A model generated the notes under the pieces. That model did no database searches, was not told the origin of the DNA, and saw only the letters and a list, made by a program, of their open reading frames with translations. Shown here in pieces: positions 35,518 through 47,632 of a stretch of 64,000 nucleotides of DNA. Each line of letters opens with the position of its first letter. Position 1 is the first letter of the stretch. Origin of the DNA: Phoronis australis (taxonomy: Eukaryota; Phoronida; Phoronidae); the NCBI GenBank assembly GCA_002633005.1, contig NMRA01000068.1, positions 823,092 to 887,091 on the forward strand, given 5' to 3'. The position numbers were made by a program, and so were the translations under genes.

Positions 35518-36704
35518 CCTGGGCCCGGTCTCCAATCTTTTTACTTGAAATGGAACTCGAAATTAGGTTTGGCATTTTCTACTCTATAGAGTCTATACAC
35601 CGGTGACCTAAAGTCGTGAATATAAGCATAATAAGTGCATATTGTCATACTACCCAATGTCCGTTAGCAACTGCTCATGTGATGTCATGGACATATGTCA
35701 GCCTTCACAAATATACGTGTTTTGACAATCTTAATCCTTGTTTGTCTCCGTAAGCAGAGTTTTGAAACGGTCGCTGATATCGGCGGCCATTTTGAATGAG
35801 GTCCTAAAGTCGTGACCGTTTCGGTTAGACGGATATACACGAAGTAAGACCTCACAAGTCAACTACAGTGCGTACAGTTACTCTAGATGACATAAAAATG
35901 CATTGCATTGTTTATTAATTCAGTTTCAATTGAAATAAATTGTTATAAGTTTTGCACCCAACTTTGATGTGCACAGACGTTTTCAATGAGGTTGTTCACG
36001 TAAAACGCTAAGAACCCAGCATCAATTATCACTCTGTATTTTATTGTTTTGGCCTTACAAAACTTGATCAACCCTGGGACATTTTGATACATTGTTCAAG
36101 CTACCCCTGGAGCGCGTGTTTGAGTAAATCTGAACGATAAATATTTTTGAAAATATATCCCAAAAATGCCCAAAAAAGTGAATTAGTGAAATATGCTGTT
36201 TTTAAGATACATATGAAAAAAGAAGCCACTCACTCACTGTTTGTTATCATATTGTGAATACGAACACGTCCTGGTATTCGTTTGACGTTCGTAAGCAGAC
36301 GAACACTGGAAACTTCAACGCCAGATGTCGCAGGACCGCGCAGAAGAGGAAATAAGATCGTTCACGACTTTAGGGCACTCACGACTTTAGGGCTTCTGAC
36401 GCTACTTTTGGGCGAACTCAAGATAAGTGTCTGTTATTCTATGATCGAGTGCACAATAACTTACTTAGATAATTTATTGCCCTTAGTTCACAGTTTGTAA
36501 ACCCAATATTAAAGCAATAAGTTCGAGTTTGAACTCGAAATTTCGAGTTTTTACTCGAGTTTGTAGCACAAATATAAGGGTCTTCAAGGGCAAACTTGAA
36601 CTAGAAACTCCTATGCATAAACTATAATGTATTCGAGCAGATAACCAATTATCTTAAGTTCGCACAAAAGGAGCAGAGTACAAAGATTAGAGACCGGGCC
36701 CAGG
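35518..36704. mobile_element. 1.2-kb inverted-terminal-repeat element with subterminal motifs
   Basis: The left end CCTGGGCCCGGTCTCCAATC is matched by the inverse of the right end (CCTGGGCCCGGTCTCTAATC), and similarity runs about 30 bp. The motif CCTAAAGTCGTGA occurs twice in the left half (35607-35619, 35803-35815) and twice inverted in the right half (36362-36374, 36379-36391). The flanks TCTGAGGA and TGTGAGGT are a possible imperfect 8-bp duplication. No transposase frame, so it is non-autonomous. Confidence 0.65.
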
Positions 36705-36756
36705 TGTGAGGTGGTACCCCGGCTGCTCGAGACGAAACTGGCTGGTACAGTCATAG

Positions 36757-36889
36757 CCAATTACATCGCCCTGGATGCCGCAGGTATACAGGGGCGATAG
36801 TACATCCCCACAAAAAGTTACTCATTTCAAAATACAGCAAAGAAAATCAAATGAATCATACATATAGGAACATGGAGTTATAATAAACA
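36757..36889 (+). repeat. Host repeat, left half, interrupted by insertion
   Basis: Matches 42880-43000 in order (CAATT-ATCGC, GATA/GGTATA, TACAG, GAGTTATAAT). The match resumes at 38835, beyond the inserted element. Confidence 0.6.
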
Positions 36890-36933
36890 CACAGGCGCTC
36901 GGATTTCCAGATCACTCATAACCATATACACTT

Positions 36934-37737
36934 AGTGTACCTAATTATCGGACGGAACCTAAATATCGGACATTTCATAAAATCTTACCTGAAGCATAAT
37001 CTGAGAATTAAATGACACCAATTTTTGTTCCGTTGTAATGCACTCAATGTCCGGCACCGTCTCGTTTTTTACAGCGTTGCCTCGTTTTGATTTCACCGAG
37101 AGAGGGTGCAGTTTAGACCCCCAAGTCGGCCTAAAATGGACGATCGCATAAATCGGTTATAAAAGTTGAAAACAAAATATTTTTCCACTATGAAACCATC
37201 TCGTTGAACTGACAATATGTCACTGTTCCATTTTTTTCATTTGTTTTTAAACTCAAGTCAAACCCCGACCGCGCACGTGCGGGTGTCATATCAAGAAGCC
37301 AAAGAGATACTGCAGTGAGTTTGCACGTGCTTTAGTCGTCTGCACTAATTCATCGAAACGACTTGACACCGTCATCAGATTTCATTTATGGATAATTTTG
37401 TTGGGAATTTACCTGTGTTCTAGGAGCATACATGTCAAAACAGTCGAGCTGAAATTTGGCTACAAGGTGCCCGCAGCCATTACGTGGTTACTCAGTTTTC
37501 CGCGGTGTGGCATATGGGGAAACATGGTGTCCGATATTTAGGTTCTCCGAAGGTTTGCTGGTTGTGTTTTTTAAAGATCAGACGAAACATGAATGTGGCT
37601 TTCAGTGACAAGATATAGTAACAGAACAATTCAGTGAAGGTAAGTCTTTATTTCAGCAAAGAATTTGTAACAATCCGTAGTATTTTCAAATAAATATAAT
37701 GCAAAATGTGCCAAAACGTCCGATAATTAGGTCACTT
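36934..37737. mobile_element. Inner inverted-repeat element 1
   Basis: The ends share ACCTAATTATCGGAC (inverse GTCCGATAATTAGGT at 37719-37733). Just inside, a second inverted pair is ACCTAAATATCGGACA near 36958 and its inverse near 37530. No coding frame was recognised. Exact ends and target duplication are unresolved. Confidence 0.55.
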
Positions 37738-37760
37738 GACTTTATAAGAAACAAAGCCTA

Positions 37761-38764
37761 AAGGTTGGACACTAAAACTTTGCCAAGCCGAGGCTCCCAA
37801 CTTCAACTGTCCAAAATCCAAATAAACTCTGCGTGCACCTCCCTCAGTATGGTATTGCATAAACCTTCGAAGCCTTATCTTTCCTAGATCCCATTAACTG
37901 TCTTCGTGAGTGGTGAATTGGCGATGGAATTTCCAAAACAATCTCAGAACTCGGAATTCAAGGACCTAAAATATTAAACAATAACATGGCGGATTTCAGT
38001 TGTGCTTCAACTTGTATGCCTGTCGTAGGTGAAACATTGATTTTGAGCAAGCATCCTATATTTCAAATTCGATAATTCTAATCCAAAACTCAGACAACTA
38101 ATCGAGAATGTTAAAGTTAGTATTTTAATGATTATTTGTAACTATTCCAATGACGGCTCATTGTAGCCCTTAACTTAGAATTTCATTGCATAAACTGGCG
38201 TATCTTGTTTCTCATCTTGACATCACACACTTTTTTTGATTGAAGCACAACACACACTCGGCCAGGAAACGCAGTCCGTGGAAGTATTACAATGCGCGTG
38301 GCCGACGAGTTAACTCAATGGTTTTGGCCAAAAGTAAAACCTTCATGAGAAATCACAGTACACAAAAAAACTTTGCATATCAATACAGTATCAGGATTAT
38401 TTGTATTTGACACAAATATCTCTGAGTAGTTACATTTATTAGGCAATGATATTTTTAAAGTGCTTGCTGCTTCTCATGACCAAGTAGTCGAGGGATTGAC
38501 GACGCGCGAAATTAGACTTTCGGATTTAGCTCGGGAGCGTCCGTCAAAAACCCGGATGTGCTAAGACCGTCTGCCATGACATCACAGAATAAGTTCCTTG
38601 AATTTGTGATTTTGGCATTCTTTTGGCAAATCACCACTCGAAGGCAGTTTGAAGAGATCAAATGAAAGAAGGTATTCTAAGAGTTGTTCGATGCTAGTTT
38701 CGTGGAGTTCCATGCACATTTGAGTAGAAAATTTTGAGGAAACAGATTTCGAGTGTCCAACCTT
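37761..38764. mobile_element. Inner inverted-repeat element 2, long degenerate terminal repeats
   Basis: The ends are AAGGTTGGACACT and its inverse, flanked by TA on both sides (37759-37760, 38765-38766). Further inside, around 37870-37970 and 38590-38690, a second stretch matches in reverse (CTTCG-GAGTGGTGA, AATTCAAGGA), so the repeats extend roughly 200 bp with decay. No coding frame. Confidence 0.55.
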
Positions 38765-38834
38765 TATGTTTTTTACATGTAGTAGTGAGTGACATCATTT
38801 GCGATCGAGGAACAGATAAACCCAAGCGCCTGTG

Positions 38835-38935
38835 AATAAACACATACCATGACTCTGGATACAATTAAGTCAGCTAAACTTGAACAAAGCGATGAAAATC
38901 TGTCGCGGTTTGCTCGAGTTTCTCTTACCGGGTGC
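38835..38935 (+). repeat. Host repeat, right half
   Basis: Continues the repeat of 36757-36889. CATACCATGACT, ACAATT-AGTCA, TTGAAC and GATGAAAATCTG all match 43003-43062. Confidence 0.6.
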
Positions 38936-39251
38936 CATTTTGGGGAAGTTAACTTTGAATTATCTTATGTGGACCACAATGCCAATGGCATGTTTTTGAT
39001 CAAAATCGGCCCCCATTTGCCAAAGATCCGCCTACATATCCATATTAAAGCAAGTTACACATTCCCGTGGAATTGCATTAATGCGTGTAAATTTAATGTT
39101 ATTATAGTCCGGATACCTATCGTCGTCAGGCTCCAGTGGTCGTCTGCCATCTTTCTTGTGCATCGCAGCCACGCAGGACTTAACGTTCCAGTTTGGAACG
39201 CTCGTTTGCTCATCAATTACTGACTTATTGGAAGAGATACGCACCAAAGAA

Positions 39252-41016
39252 ATGAGACAAAAATCGGTGAGTTTACTGATTGATTTTTAAAACCACTTAA
39301 AAATTAGTAGATTTTACTAATACACTTTTTTGTGCGTTTTCAGATGTTTGCGAAATTGTATCTTCTTCTAACGGGACACAAAACATGATCCAGGGTTTGC
39401 TTATGCAATGTATCTATTTGTCCCAGGCACTAGTAGGATCTGGAAGGCCAAAGGAAAAATCCGCAGACAAATGCAATACGCTGGGTGCTTAATGTCTTTG
39501 CCTCACGCATTGGCCATTAAACTGCATTAAAGTGTTAGCTATGTGGCTTTTATTGTAAACCACTGCAGAGCTCAACATTAAAGCCGAAAATTGTTATTCA
39601 TACATTTTAATTTTAGTTAAAGAAATTTGAAATACTTGATCAACAATAAAATAAATTATTATATTTATTTCATTATATGGCAGTGACGCATACAACATAA
39701 CATGACATTACTAAAATTAAAAATAAGAAACTATTGAGTAAACAGTAAACCAAAACCGTAAGGTGGGTATTTATTTTTTATTGTTACAGAAGCCTGTAAA
39801 AAGTGGGAAAAAAAAGATCAAACAATATGACATTGGCAATTTATTGGAAGCCTACCAAAAGGTAGTTGAAGATGGTCTTTCGGTAAGAGGTGCTGCAAAA
39901 AAATTTAGTGTGCCAGTTACAACACTGCGTGACAGAGTTAACGGGAAAATTGACCATGAGTGTGTCACCATGGGTGTTCCTCCCATCTTCAGTATGGAGC
40001 AAGAGGCCATGATGGTGAAGCATCTGAGAGATATGGCTACCCTAGGTTATGGTTACTCAAGACAGGAAGTGCTAGATGTAGCCACCGAATGGGCATTGTC
40101 AGAGGGTCTTCGAGAAACTGGGAAACGGCTGTCATTAAGATGGTTCCAAGGTTTTGTAAAACGTTGGCCAGAAATTAAAGTCATTAGAGCAAAGTCACTG
40201 GGTTTGGCCAGAGCCAAATCGGCAAACAAAGAAGCCATAGAATCTTACTTCAACGAGCTGCATACCACTCTACAGAAATACAATTTTCAAGAAAAACCAC
40301 ACCGAATATTCAACCTGGATGAAAAAGGAATCACCATAAATCAGAAACCACCGCGTGTTGTTGCCGCCGCGAACTGTCCTCCGCAGGCAGTGACATCAGG
40401 GCGGTCAACAACGACAACAGTCTTGGGCTGTGGGAATGCTGTAGGATTCGCACTTCCTCCTTATTTTGTATTTAAAGGAAAGCGTTTCAGCTCGGACCTC
40501 ATTCATGATTGTACTCCTGGAGCATCTGGAACAATATCCGACAGTGGTTGTTCGAACACCCAAATTTTTCTCAAGTACCTCCAAGAACACTTCGTGAAAT
40601 TTGTACCAGGTGGTTTGCAAGAGCCTGTGTTGTTGATTCTCGATGGCCATAGGTCCCATACAAATCTGGTAGTAGTTCAGTGGGCAAAGGACAACAACAT
40701 CATAATCTTGACTCTGCCAGCCCATACGTCTCATCTGCTGCAGCCTCTCGATGTCAGCTGCTATGGGCCAATGGAGGAGATTTACAACAACTTATGCCAC
40801 GTGTTAATCAAGGAAACGAAGGCTGGCATCTCACGCTACGATGTTTCTTCTCTGGGAAGTAAGGCATACATCAAAGCATTATCTACTGAAAACCTTATTT
40901 CTGGCTTCCGCAAATGTGGAATATTCCCATTTGACTCAACAGTTGTCCCTGCAGAGAAGATAGCCCCATCGACAGTTTCCATGGCTTCATCCACTGTAAC
41001 CACTGAAGTCAGTTGA
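39252..41016 (+). CDS. Pogo/Tigger-type transposase (DDE superfamily)
   Basis: The main open frame is 417 codons from ATG at 39763. A strong acceptor (TTGTTACAG before 39790) suggests the true start is a short exon 39252-39266 (M-R-Q-K-S, donor GTGAGT), which joins in phase 0 to K-P-V-K-S-G-K-K-K. Numbered from 39763, the domains are an N-terminal Psq-type helix-turn-helix (about 27-66, with A-A-K-K-F-S-V-P-x-T-T-L-R-D-R), a CENP-B-like second DNA-binding region (about 78-165) and a DDE core. Its acidic residues are D186 (N-L-D-E-K-G), D294 (L-I-L-D-G-H-R-S-H) and D330 (L-L-Q-P-L-D-V); 35 residues separate the last two, as in pogo relatives. The catalytic triad is intact. The usual D-E-T/S-G is D-E-K-G. 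No terminal inverted repeats were found, so it may be an old copy or a domesticated gene. Confidence 0.85.
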
Positions 41017-41550
41017 CCCAACCTGGACTTGTTTTCTGAATGTTGGAACAATTGTATCGAAGTCAAATGATCAACTTCCATTAACCAAGTCTCAAAAGAT
41101 TGAAGTTCTGTTTTGGTTGGCAAGGTGTTACTGGAGAATGAAGAAATACTGAAAAGAAAATAGAGGATAACAGATATAAAAAGTGTCACTGACAGCAAGA
41201 GCAAAAGAAATGTAATCAAGAGGTCACAAACAGAAAGTGAACCAGCTGGTTCATCTGGAATAAAGAAACCGTGGGCAACAGTACAGTCAGCAAATTCGGA
41301 TAGCAGTGACGGTGCTGACTCAGAAGCAGGAGATGCGGTATGCTGTGCATGTCAGAAGGGGTCGCCGCCACAGCATCGCCACTGCCCATCACTGGTTATA
41401 CTGAGCTGGGGAAGATGTAGTTTTCCAAAGTGCGACCACTGGATGCACCTGAGATTTTGTTGCGATGTGCATGCTTTGAGGCGCCATGACAATTTATTCT
41501 GTACTTGTCACAACATTTCATGTTGCCAAAGCCAGCAACCAGAAGAATAG
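41017..41550 (+). pseudogene. Decayed C-terminal extension of the transposase, cysteine-rich zinc finger
   Basis: Staying in the transposase frame beyond the TGA at 41014-41016 there are further stops (41068 and others). Then from about 41165 the frame is open to TAG at about 41550. This part is Ser-rich, then Cys/His-rich: C-C-A-C-Q-K, C-S-F-P-K-C-D-H-W-M-H, C-C-D-V-H, F-C-T-C-H-N. It has the look of a PHD-like finger found at the C-terminus of some animal Tigger-like transposases. The middle has decayed, or is removed by splicing. Confidence 0.5.
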
Positions 41551-42879
41551 ATATTTGAACAAGAAAACTGTTAGAATGTTAGCAACTTACAAGAGTGACT
41601 AATAAGTATTAATAGTATTAAGAACAAATAAAATGTTAGATTACTGTAAACTTGATAATGTTGTTGTTTGTTGTGATCATTTTATTGCTTAAATTTAAGA
41701 ATTAATTATTTCCCAAAAAGGAAATTCTGATCCAATTAAATCGAGTTTATGTCAATAAAAACAGTCTGTTGCAATTTTCATTACTTTGTTGGCATTTTTC
41801 TGCATGTTTCTCAGTTTGTACAAAAGGGGGCAGCATATGATGACCGTAGGTGTCACAATAAAAAGGCTGCCGAAAGCAATGCACAGTTGAAATAACTCAG
41901 CCCAAATTAAAGAAACCTTCCAAATCGATGAATGCGGTATATCTGTGAGAGTTAAATTGAATCCTATTCAGAGCATAACTTTGAAGTGGAATAATTCGGT
42001 GAGTACAACAACAAGTCCGTTTTATGCTTAGGCGGACGACCACTGGGTCCCCGAGTATACATTTCGTTTAATTGCTGTGGGCTTTAGAATGATTTTTTTG
42101 TCACAAGACTTTGCTGTGTAACCATCTGCTTTCCAGAAAATCTATGGCATTACTTAGCACGCAAAAATTTTACTTCCCGAATATAGAAGTAAAGGAGTCA
42201 ATACGTGGATAATTTTGTTATGGGACCCCTGATAGTGGAATAAATAAAATTGTAACACCAAGCATCACTATACCAAGAAACAAAGCTAGCAGTACAGATG
42301 TGCCACTCTCTGCACACTTCAAAATAGTTCCATTTTAGAACACAACAGTCTGTGACCCAGCGGAATTTTCATGCTAGGTCTTAGTTAACAGTTGTGTAAA
42401 CAATCTACCCCAGTGGACTGAGTGAGCTCACACCCTGAGGGAAATGGTGCACACTCTTTCACAATGCTACGAATGGTAGCTCTGTGGAATGTTTATCATG
42501 GCTTCTCATTGGTTAAAGTAATGAAACTGACGTCATAACATTCAGTCATTCCCATTGGTTGAAATCTGGGAAACCCCTTTCAGTTTACTGTTATGTAGTA
42601 TAGCGACCACCTTTGACTTGACTAGTTCCAATTTATTAAGATGGGGAGTGATCGAAGTAAACAAAATCAAGGGAACCCCGATCCCGTGGCTAAACCCAAA
42701 CAACTACTGTGCGTTGAAGGCGTGTTAAAGTGGTGGCGATGTGATCGATAAACTTTTGACCTAGCATGCGCATTGATGCCCACACTCGGAATTCTGTGTG
42801 TCATTCATCATGTTTTCACAGGGCCACTTTTCAGTATAGGTTGTGCTGTGTCAGAGGGTACTGTCAGTGTACTGTAGGC

Positions 42880-43075
42880 AATTGGATCGCTGACATACAC
42901 AGGCGATGGTATACTCCCATAAAATTAGCTCGTGTCGAAATACAGTGAATAATATCTAATGAAACATGCATACCAGTAAGCACATTGAGTTATAATTAAT
43001 ACATACCATGACTGTGGAGACAATTTAGTCAAATTTGAACATATCAATGAAAATCTGCAGTGGTTCACTTTTTGC
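42880..43075 (+). repeat. Uninterrupted copy of the host repeat (empty site)
   Basis: Collinear with 36757-36889 plus 38835-38935. The sequence GAGTTATAATTAATACATACCATGAC passes straight through the insertion point, in positions 42988-43013, supporting the call of an 8-bp duplication in the other copy. Confidence 0.6.
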
Positions 43076-43169
43076 AAGTATGTCATGCTCAAGGTTACGC
43101 TGTTGTGACACGAGACTTCCGGGTGTGACGGACAGCCAGCTAAAGCCTCTCTAAATCGCCTGTCAAGTA

Positions 43170-43250
43170 GCAGTTGCCTCTTGGGTGAACGGTTTATACA
43201 CTCGGCTCTCACATGTGTAACCTGGGTTCAAGTTCTGGTGTGGGAGAAAT
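43170..43250 (+). repeat. tRNA-derived SINE head
   Basis: A near-consensus A box (TGGGTGAACGG, 43182-43192; one mismatch) and a B box (GGTTCAAGTTC, 43225-43235) sit at tRNA-like spacing. The flanks do not fold as a tRNA. Compare 1950-2030. Confidence 0.5.
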
Positions 43251-43642
43251 TTTCTTCAACATGCTTTGCTCAGTCTCATGCTTGCCCTTGCCTAATTTGC
43301 GCACCGAAAAAGTTAACAGCAACTAAAAAGTAGAGTTGGAATTCTTGGCCAAAGTCGCTTTAATACCTGTAGACATGCTTCATATGTGTCAGAATAAATA
43401 TTGATTAAGTAATTAGTAAGAATAGATCCATTTTAAGTTGCCCAAAATTTGTGCATACCGGGGTATGTACATTTAAATCATGGGGTCAGACTTGTTGACA
43501 TGTATTTTAACGTCAATCTGTTTTTAGATGGTGTTTACAACTTTGGGTTCTGGGGTCAAAGTACTCTAGAGATTCTAGAATATTCTGAGAACAAATTGTA
43601 ACAGCCAATAATACGAGTGGATATAATCATGTGGTTTTTATT

Positions 43643-44291
43643 AGCCAATCACTAAATAAGTAGAATGTTATATTATGGGCTGAAATCAGCAAGATAATCA
43701 GATGCGCTAAAGTAGTTGAAGCATAAAGACTTGCTACGGTGTACAGAAGCAGTTGTACGACAGAGCCATCTCGTGGAAGATTCTAGAAAGGATCTTGGCA
43801 AGGGCAAGGGTTAACGAACCAGAAGTTAACTAAGAGCTTGTCACTTGCATTGTGGGTAGTAAGATACTACCTGAAGTGTTGCGTCATCAGCCAGAGACTG
43901 TGACCAGCAAGAAGAGTCGCGGGTAGAAGAAATTGCCTGCAAGTGTTGCATCACCAGAGACGGTGACCAGCAAGTACACTGTCGCTATACAGTGTGTGTG
44001 TAGTTCGAAGATTCACCAACAGGACAGACATCCAACAAGTGGAGAGTCCTAGCTTGGATAGCAGATAAGACATTTGATCGTTTGGTTGCCGATTAAAGTA
44101 ATCTTTAAAGAGGGCGCTAGCGTAGTTTATCTTTGTAGTTGATTACTTAATTAACAATAGGTTTCATTTGTCTAATTAGGGGTTATCATATAATCAATTA
44201 ATTACTGGATTTGATTATTCACTCTCCATCTACGCACAACTTCAAAGCATAGCTACCTTTTAAACAAACCCACACAGACTATCGTCTGACA
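43643..44291 (+). repeat. 649-bp interspersed repeat, copy 1
   Basis: Matches the reverse complement of 58377-59025 over the same length with scattered substitutions. It has no coding frame. Its outer end GTCTGACA and a possible start TGTAACA (43597) would give TG...CA ends like an LTR, but the flanking 5-mers do not match, so LTR identity is unproven. Confidence 0.8.
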
Positions 44292-46560
44292 ATATGAGTT
44301 GGGCAAGAAAGGATTGGTGAAGTAAGTACTAGTAAGTGCTTTTTAGATCAATCTTCAATATAAAATGTATTTTTGATGAGGTGAATACCCCTTACTCAGT
44401 GAGCGGATTTGGACTACCACTTGTTTAAAATACATGGGTTGAAATTAACATGGAGACCAATGTAGCCCCTGTATAACCAGACAAGGGTCCACGTGTTGCC
44501 TACAGTCAGTTCACAGCCACAGGCGAGTCTTTTGTAGCTCACTCAATTCGATGCAGCCAAAAATGTCTGCTTGGAAATACAAGTGACAACATATTTGCCA
44601 TTCGTTTTAGCCTGTCAAAAATGACGGCCAAAAAAAATGTTGGGCGTAGGCTCAGCACCTGTACGAGTGAATCATTTGCCCATATTTTAAATCATTTGAC
44701 TCACAATTCTCTCTGGAGCACTGGTCCCAGGGACATTGTCTTGTTAGCATCTTACCTAGCACAGCCTCATGTTACGCTAAAAATTATTTGTCAAAAAAAC
44801 ACATTCTTTTGTCGCATTTGTTTGAGCAAAATCATTAAAATATGAAGCTGAAGCAACACGTAACAGGTGTTGTGCATGTGACATTTGTGGCTGACCTATA
44901 TTTTCCGTATCTAGGGCACTAAAGGAACAAACTCGAATCGCCCTATAATTGAATTCCGAACCAATTTAAGTATTTCAAGGCATTTTATTTTATGCAAAAT
45001 TAGTTATTGAAGATTGTGATGACATTCATGTGGCAGGTCAGTCCTAGAATTTGATGTTTTTTCGACGTGTGTTTTCTGCTACCCTGTTGGTTAGAGAGCG
45101 CCAATTGGAACTTTCGCGTCGGCAACTAGCCTTACGGTCACTTCGAGTCTGTACTTTCATTCCAAAGGTCATGATGAATCTCTGGCTTGGGTGGTTAAGT
45201 GCCCACATCTGGATGTTCAGCTTCACCAGCCGCCAGGGCTTTATCACTGTTAATGTGAATGTTTAAGTGGAAATTCTCAAATCAGGTGGTGGAGAATGCT
45301 GGACAGGATTACAGGTGTATAGCCAAACGTGTGATTGCCGCATGACCAAAAAATAAACGCCTAATGCCCGCTTGTCGCCAGTATGAATGTATGAACGATA
45401 CAAGTGAGGTCAAATTCAGCTGTTGACTAAATAATTGTTAACCATGCTCATTTGCTTTGAAGTTCATCTATTTCCGTATGACGTTATTGTGTACATTACA
45501 TACAATAATATTAGCTTTTGCAATGTCTTTGGTGAGTTTACCATATTTTGGAATAAATTAAAAACTTAGACTATCCTGTCAAACTTCAAGGCTATATGAT
45601 GTGGATAGGAACCGATATGGAAGCAAACCTTTTTATTGCAACTGTCATTCAATGTATTCAAAATATGTCTTAAATTGTCGAGTTTGCATACTTTGAAGTA
45701 GCAATTAGTTCTCTATATCACTACGATGACAATCTTGTGGTACACAATCTATCATTTACAATCAACAGCGCTTACATATCACAAAAGTTTCATAGCTCTT
45801 GGGATTGACAATAACGTGCAGCATTTCGCTGTGTGGACTGGGGGAGACGAAACTTCACTCTGAGTTTTAGCACTATGAATGCAGGATGCCATAAGATCTT
45901 CGGTTGTTCTGGCTTTTAAGGTAAGATTGATATGATTGGTTAAAAAGTGTATTGCTTGGAACTGGGTTTCTTTCAAGTTTAAAGATAAGTGGCAAGAAGT
46001 TTTAGTATGTCTAAAATTTTTTTAAATTGCCATTTGATCTTTTGAACACGCGTGCGGTGAAGTTAGTAGTGAATGGTCAACATGAAGAAAAGAAGTTTGA
46101 TCTTCATTGCATGTTCCTGCATGGTTTTAGGCTATTGAAAAACAGTTCCAGGTCCTTGAGAATTCCGTTAGAAAAAAGAAAGGTCGCATTTGGTGCCAAA
46201 AATGTTTTTCAAGGTCTACTTACATATAGATTGTAACATTGTATGGAATATGAACATTATATGGAATGAGCGTGATTAGGCACATACTATGGTCATCTTC
46301 ATTACTACTTGTGTGAATTGCATATCAATAAAATCTGAGGTATGACAGTGTTAGATATACCTGGACAAACAACCTTGACAGTACCCAGAAGCTGAATCAC
46401 ATAAATGTTGTGACTTTTCACTTAGTAATTGCAATCTTGATTTTAAGTCAATTTCTTCTGCTCGACACCTAGATATAACCGTCTTTTAGCCAAAAATATA
46501 TCATGGAGGCACATTTACGATAAAGCTTGTTAAATTCTGGACTGTACCATTTTTAATCAT
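44292..46560. other. No gene identified
   Basis: AT-rich intergenic sequence. Short frames such as 44621-44845 and 45051-45266 have no recognised similarity. Confidence 0.4.
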
Positions 46561-46862
46561 TTATCATTTATTGTACATCGTAGGCTTTGCCTACTCATAC
46601 ATAAATACATAAATTCAAACGTATATTCAGAGTATTTACACAGAGAGCAGTTCTCTTAAAGCCATAGCCTTCTGAATATACAATGCAAGGCACTGGATAC
46701 TGTCATGATTTTTCTGTTGGAATAACCTAACGAGAGAATAGTTAACATTTACAAGCTCTGGTAGAAGATTTCTTCTAAGGTCTCCAAGAACAGGGCATGG
46801 ACAAATGAAATGAGGCTCATCTCCAATTTCACCGAGACAGCATATGCCGCATATTCTCCCAC

Positions 46863-46953
46863 TTCTAGGAATACCCATATGTCTTCCTTTCTCTATATTA
46901 AGTGAGTGACCTAGGAATACCCATATGTCTCCCTTTCTCTATATTAAGTGAGT
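46863..46953 (+). repeat. Short tandem duplication, about 45 bp, two copies
   Basis: CTAGGAATACCCATATGTCT through AAGTGAGTG is repeated head to tail with one base difference, within the LINE tail. Confidence 0.8.
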
Positions 46954-47593
46954 GTTCTTAACATCGAAATTGCACAAGTATTCTTCTCGAATAAGCGCTT
47001 AAACAATTCACATATTGCTCGCTTACAAAATCACATTAATTTAATAAGACTATAAAATTCATATTTATTTGAGCTACCTATTTCCAGTTGCCATCATTAC
47101 AGCGTTCTGTCATTCAGTTACTTTTCCAGACGTGAGGGGTGCTGAACGTGCGATAACATTTGGCTCTTTTGTTAACTGCCCAGCTCAGCCTTTTGTCCCA
47201 TATGATAACAAGCAGGCCAATTATCTCCCAGACTTCAATGGAAATGTATAGTGGTTGCACGCTATTACCGAACGCGAACACAGTCAAACCCAGAACGTTG
47301 ATAACCCCTTTGGACAGAATGGATTGTCTTAACTTCTGTTGTAGTTGGGCGATGTTGGTGATTCAAAGACGGAACGTGATCAGCATTTGACGAGGAATTC
47401 AGAAATGCTATTGGTTTAAGCTCAAATATGTTTTAACTTAACTTTCATTTTTATCAGCCCATCCCAGTCAGGCTAGATAAGATCTGAAGGGAGATTAGAG
47501 CAATTATCGAACAAAAGAGCGCAGGCCCTCCAACCATATATGCCAGAATGGAGTTAATCACTTGTGTAAGATATTGGCTATGGGGGTAAACTT

Positions 47594-47632
47594 CCCAACT
47601 TGTTATTGGGCTATAGAATCGAACAAGTTGGG
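47594..47632. repeat. Small hairpin
   Basis: CCCAACTTGTT pairs perfectly with AACAAGTTGGG across a 17-bp loop. Confidence 0.6.

Larger units (their letters stand above)
36890..38834. mobile_element. Inserted DNA element with 8-bp target duplication, carrying further elements
   Basis: The ends are CACAGGCGCTCGG and the inverse of CACAGGCGCTTGG. The flanking 8-bp duplication AATAAACA lies at 36882-36889 and 38835-38842. The related copy at 42990-43020 runs through this point without the insert, giving an empty-site comparison. An 8-bp duplication is typical of hAT elements. The interior is largely made of two more inverted-repeat elements (36934-37737 and 37761-38764). No transposase frame. 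Confidence 0.7.

Noticed and set aside
39032-39247. Overlapping frames on both strands before the pogo transposase (38849-39247)
   Set aside because: No family similarity. The left part is a repeat also seen at 42.9-43.1 kb, so the frame begins in repeat DNA.
42641-42751. A 36-residue frame starting M-G-S-D-R-S-K-Q
   Set aside because: Too short, with no splice context or known family.
44621-44845. A 74-codon plus-strand frame
   Set aside because: No recognisable motif, codon pattern or splice partners.
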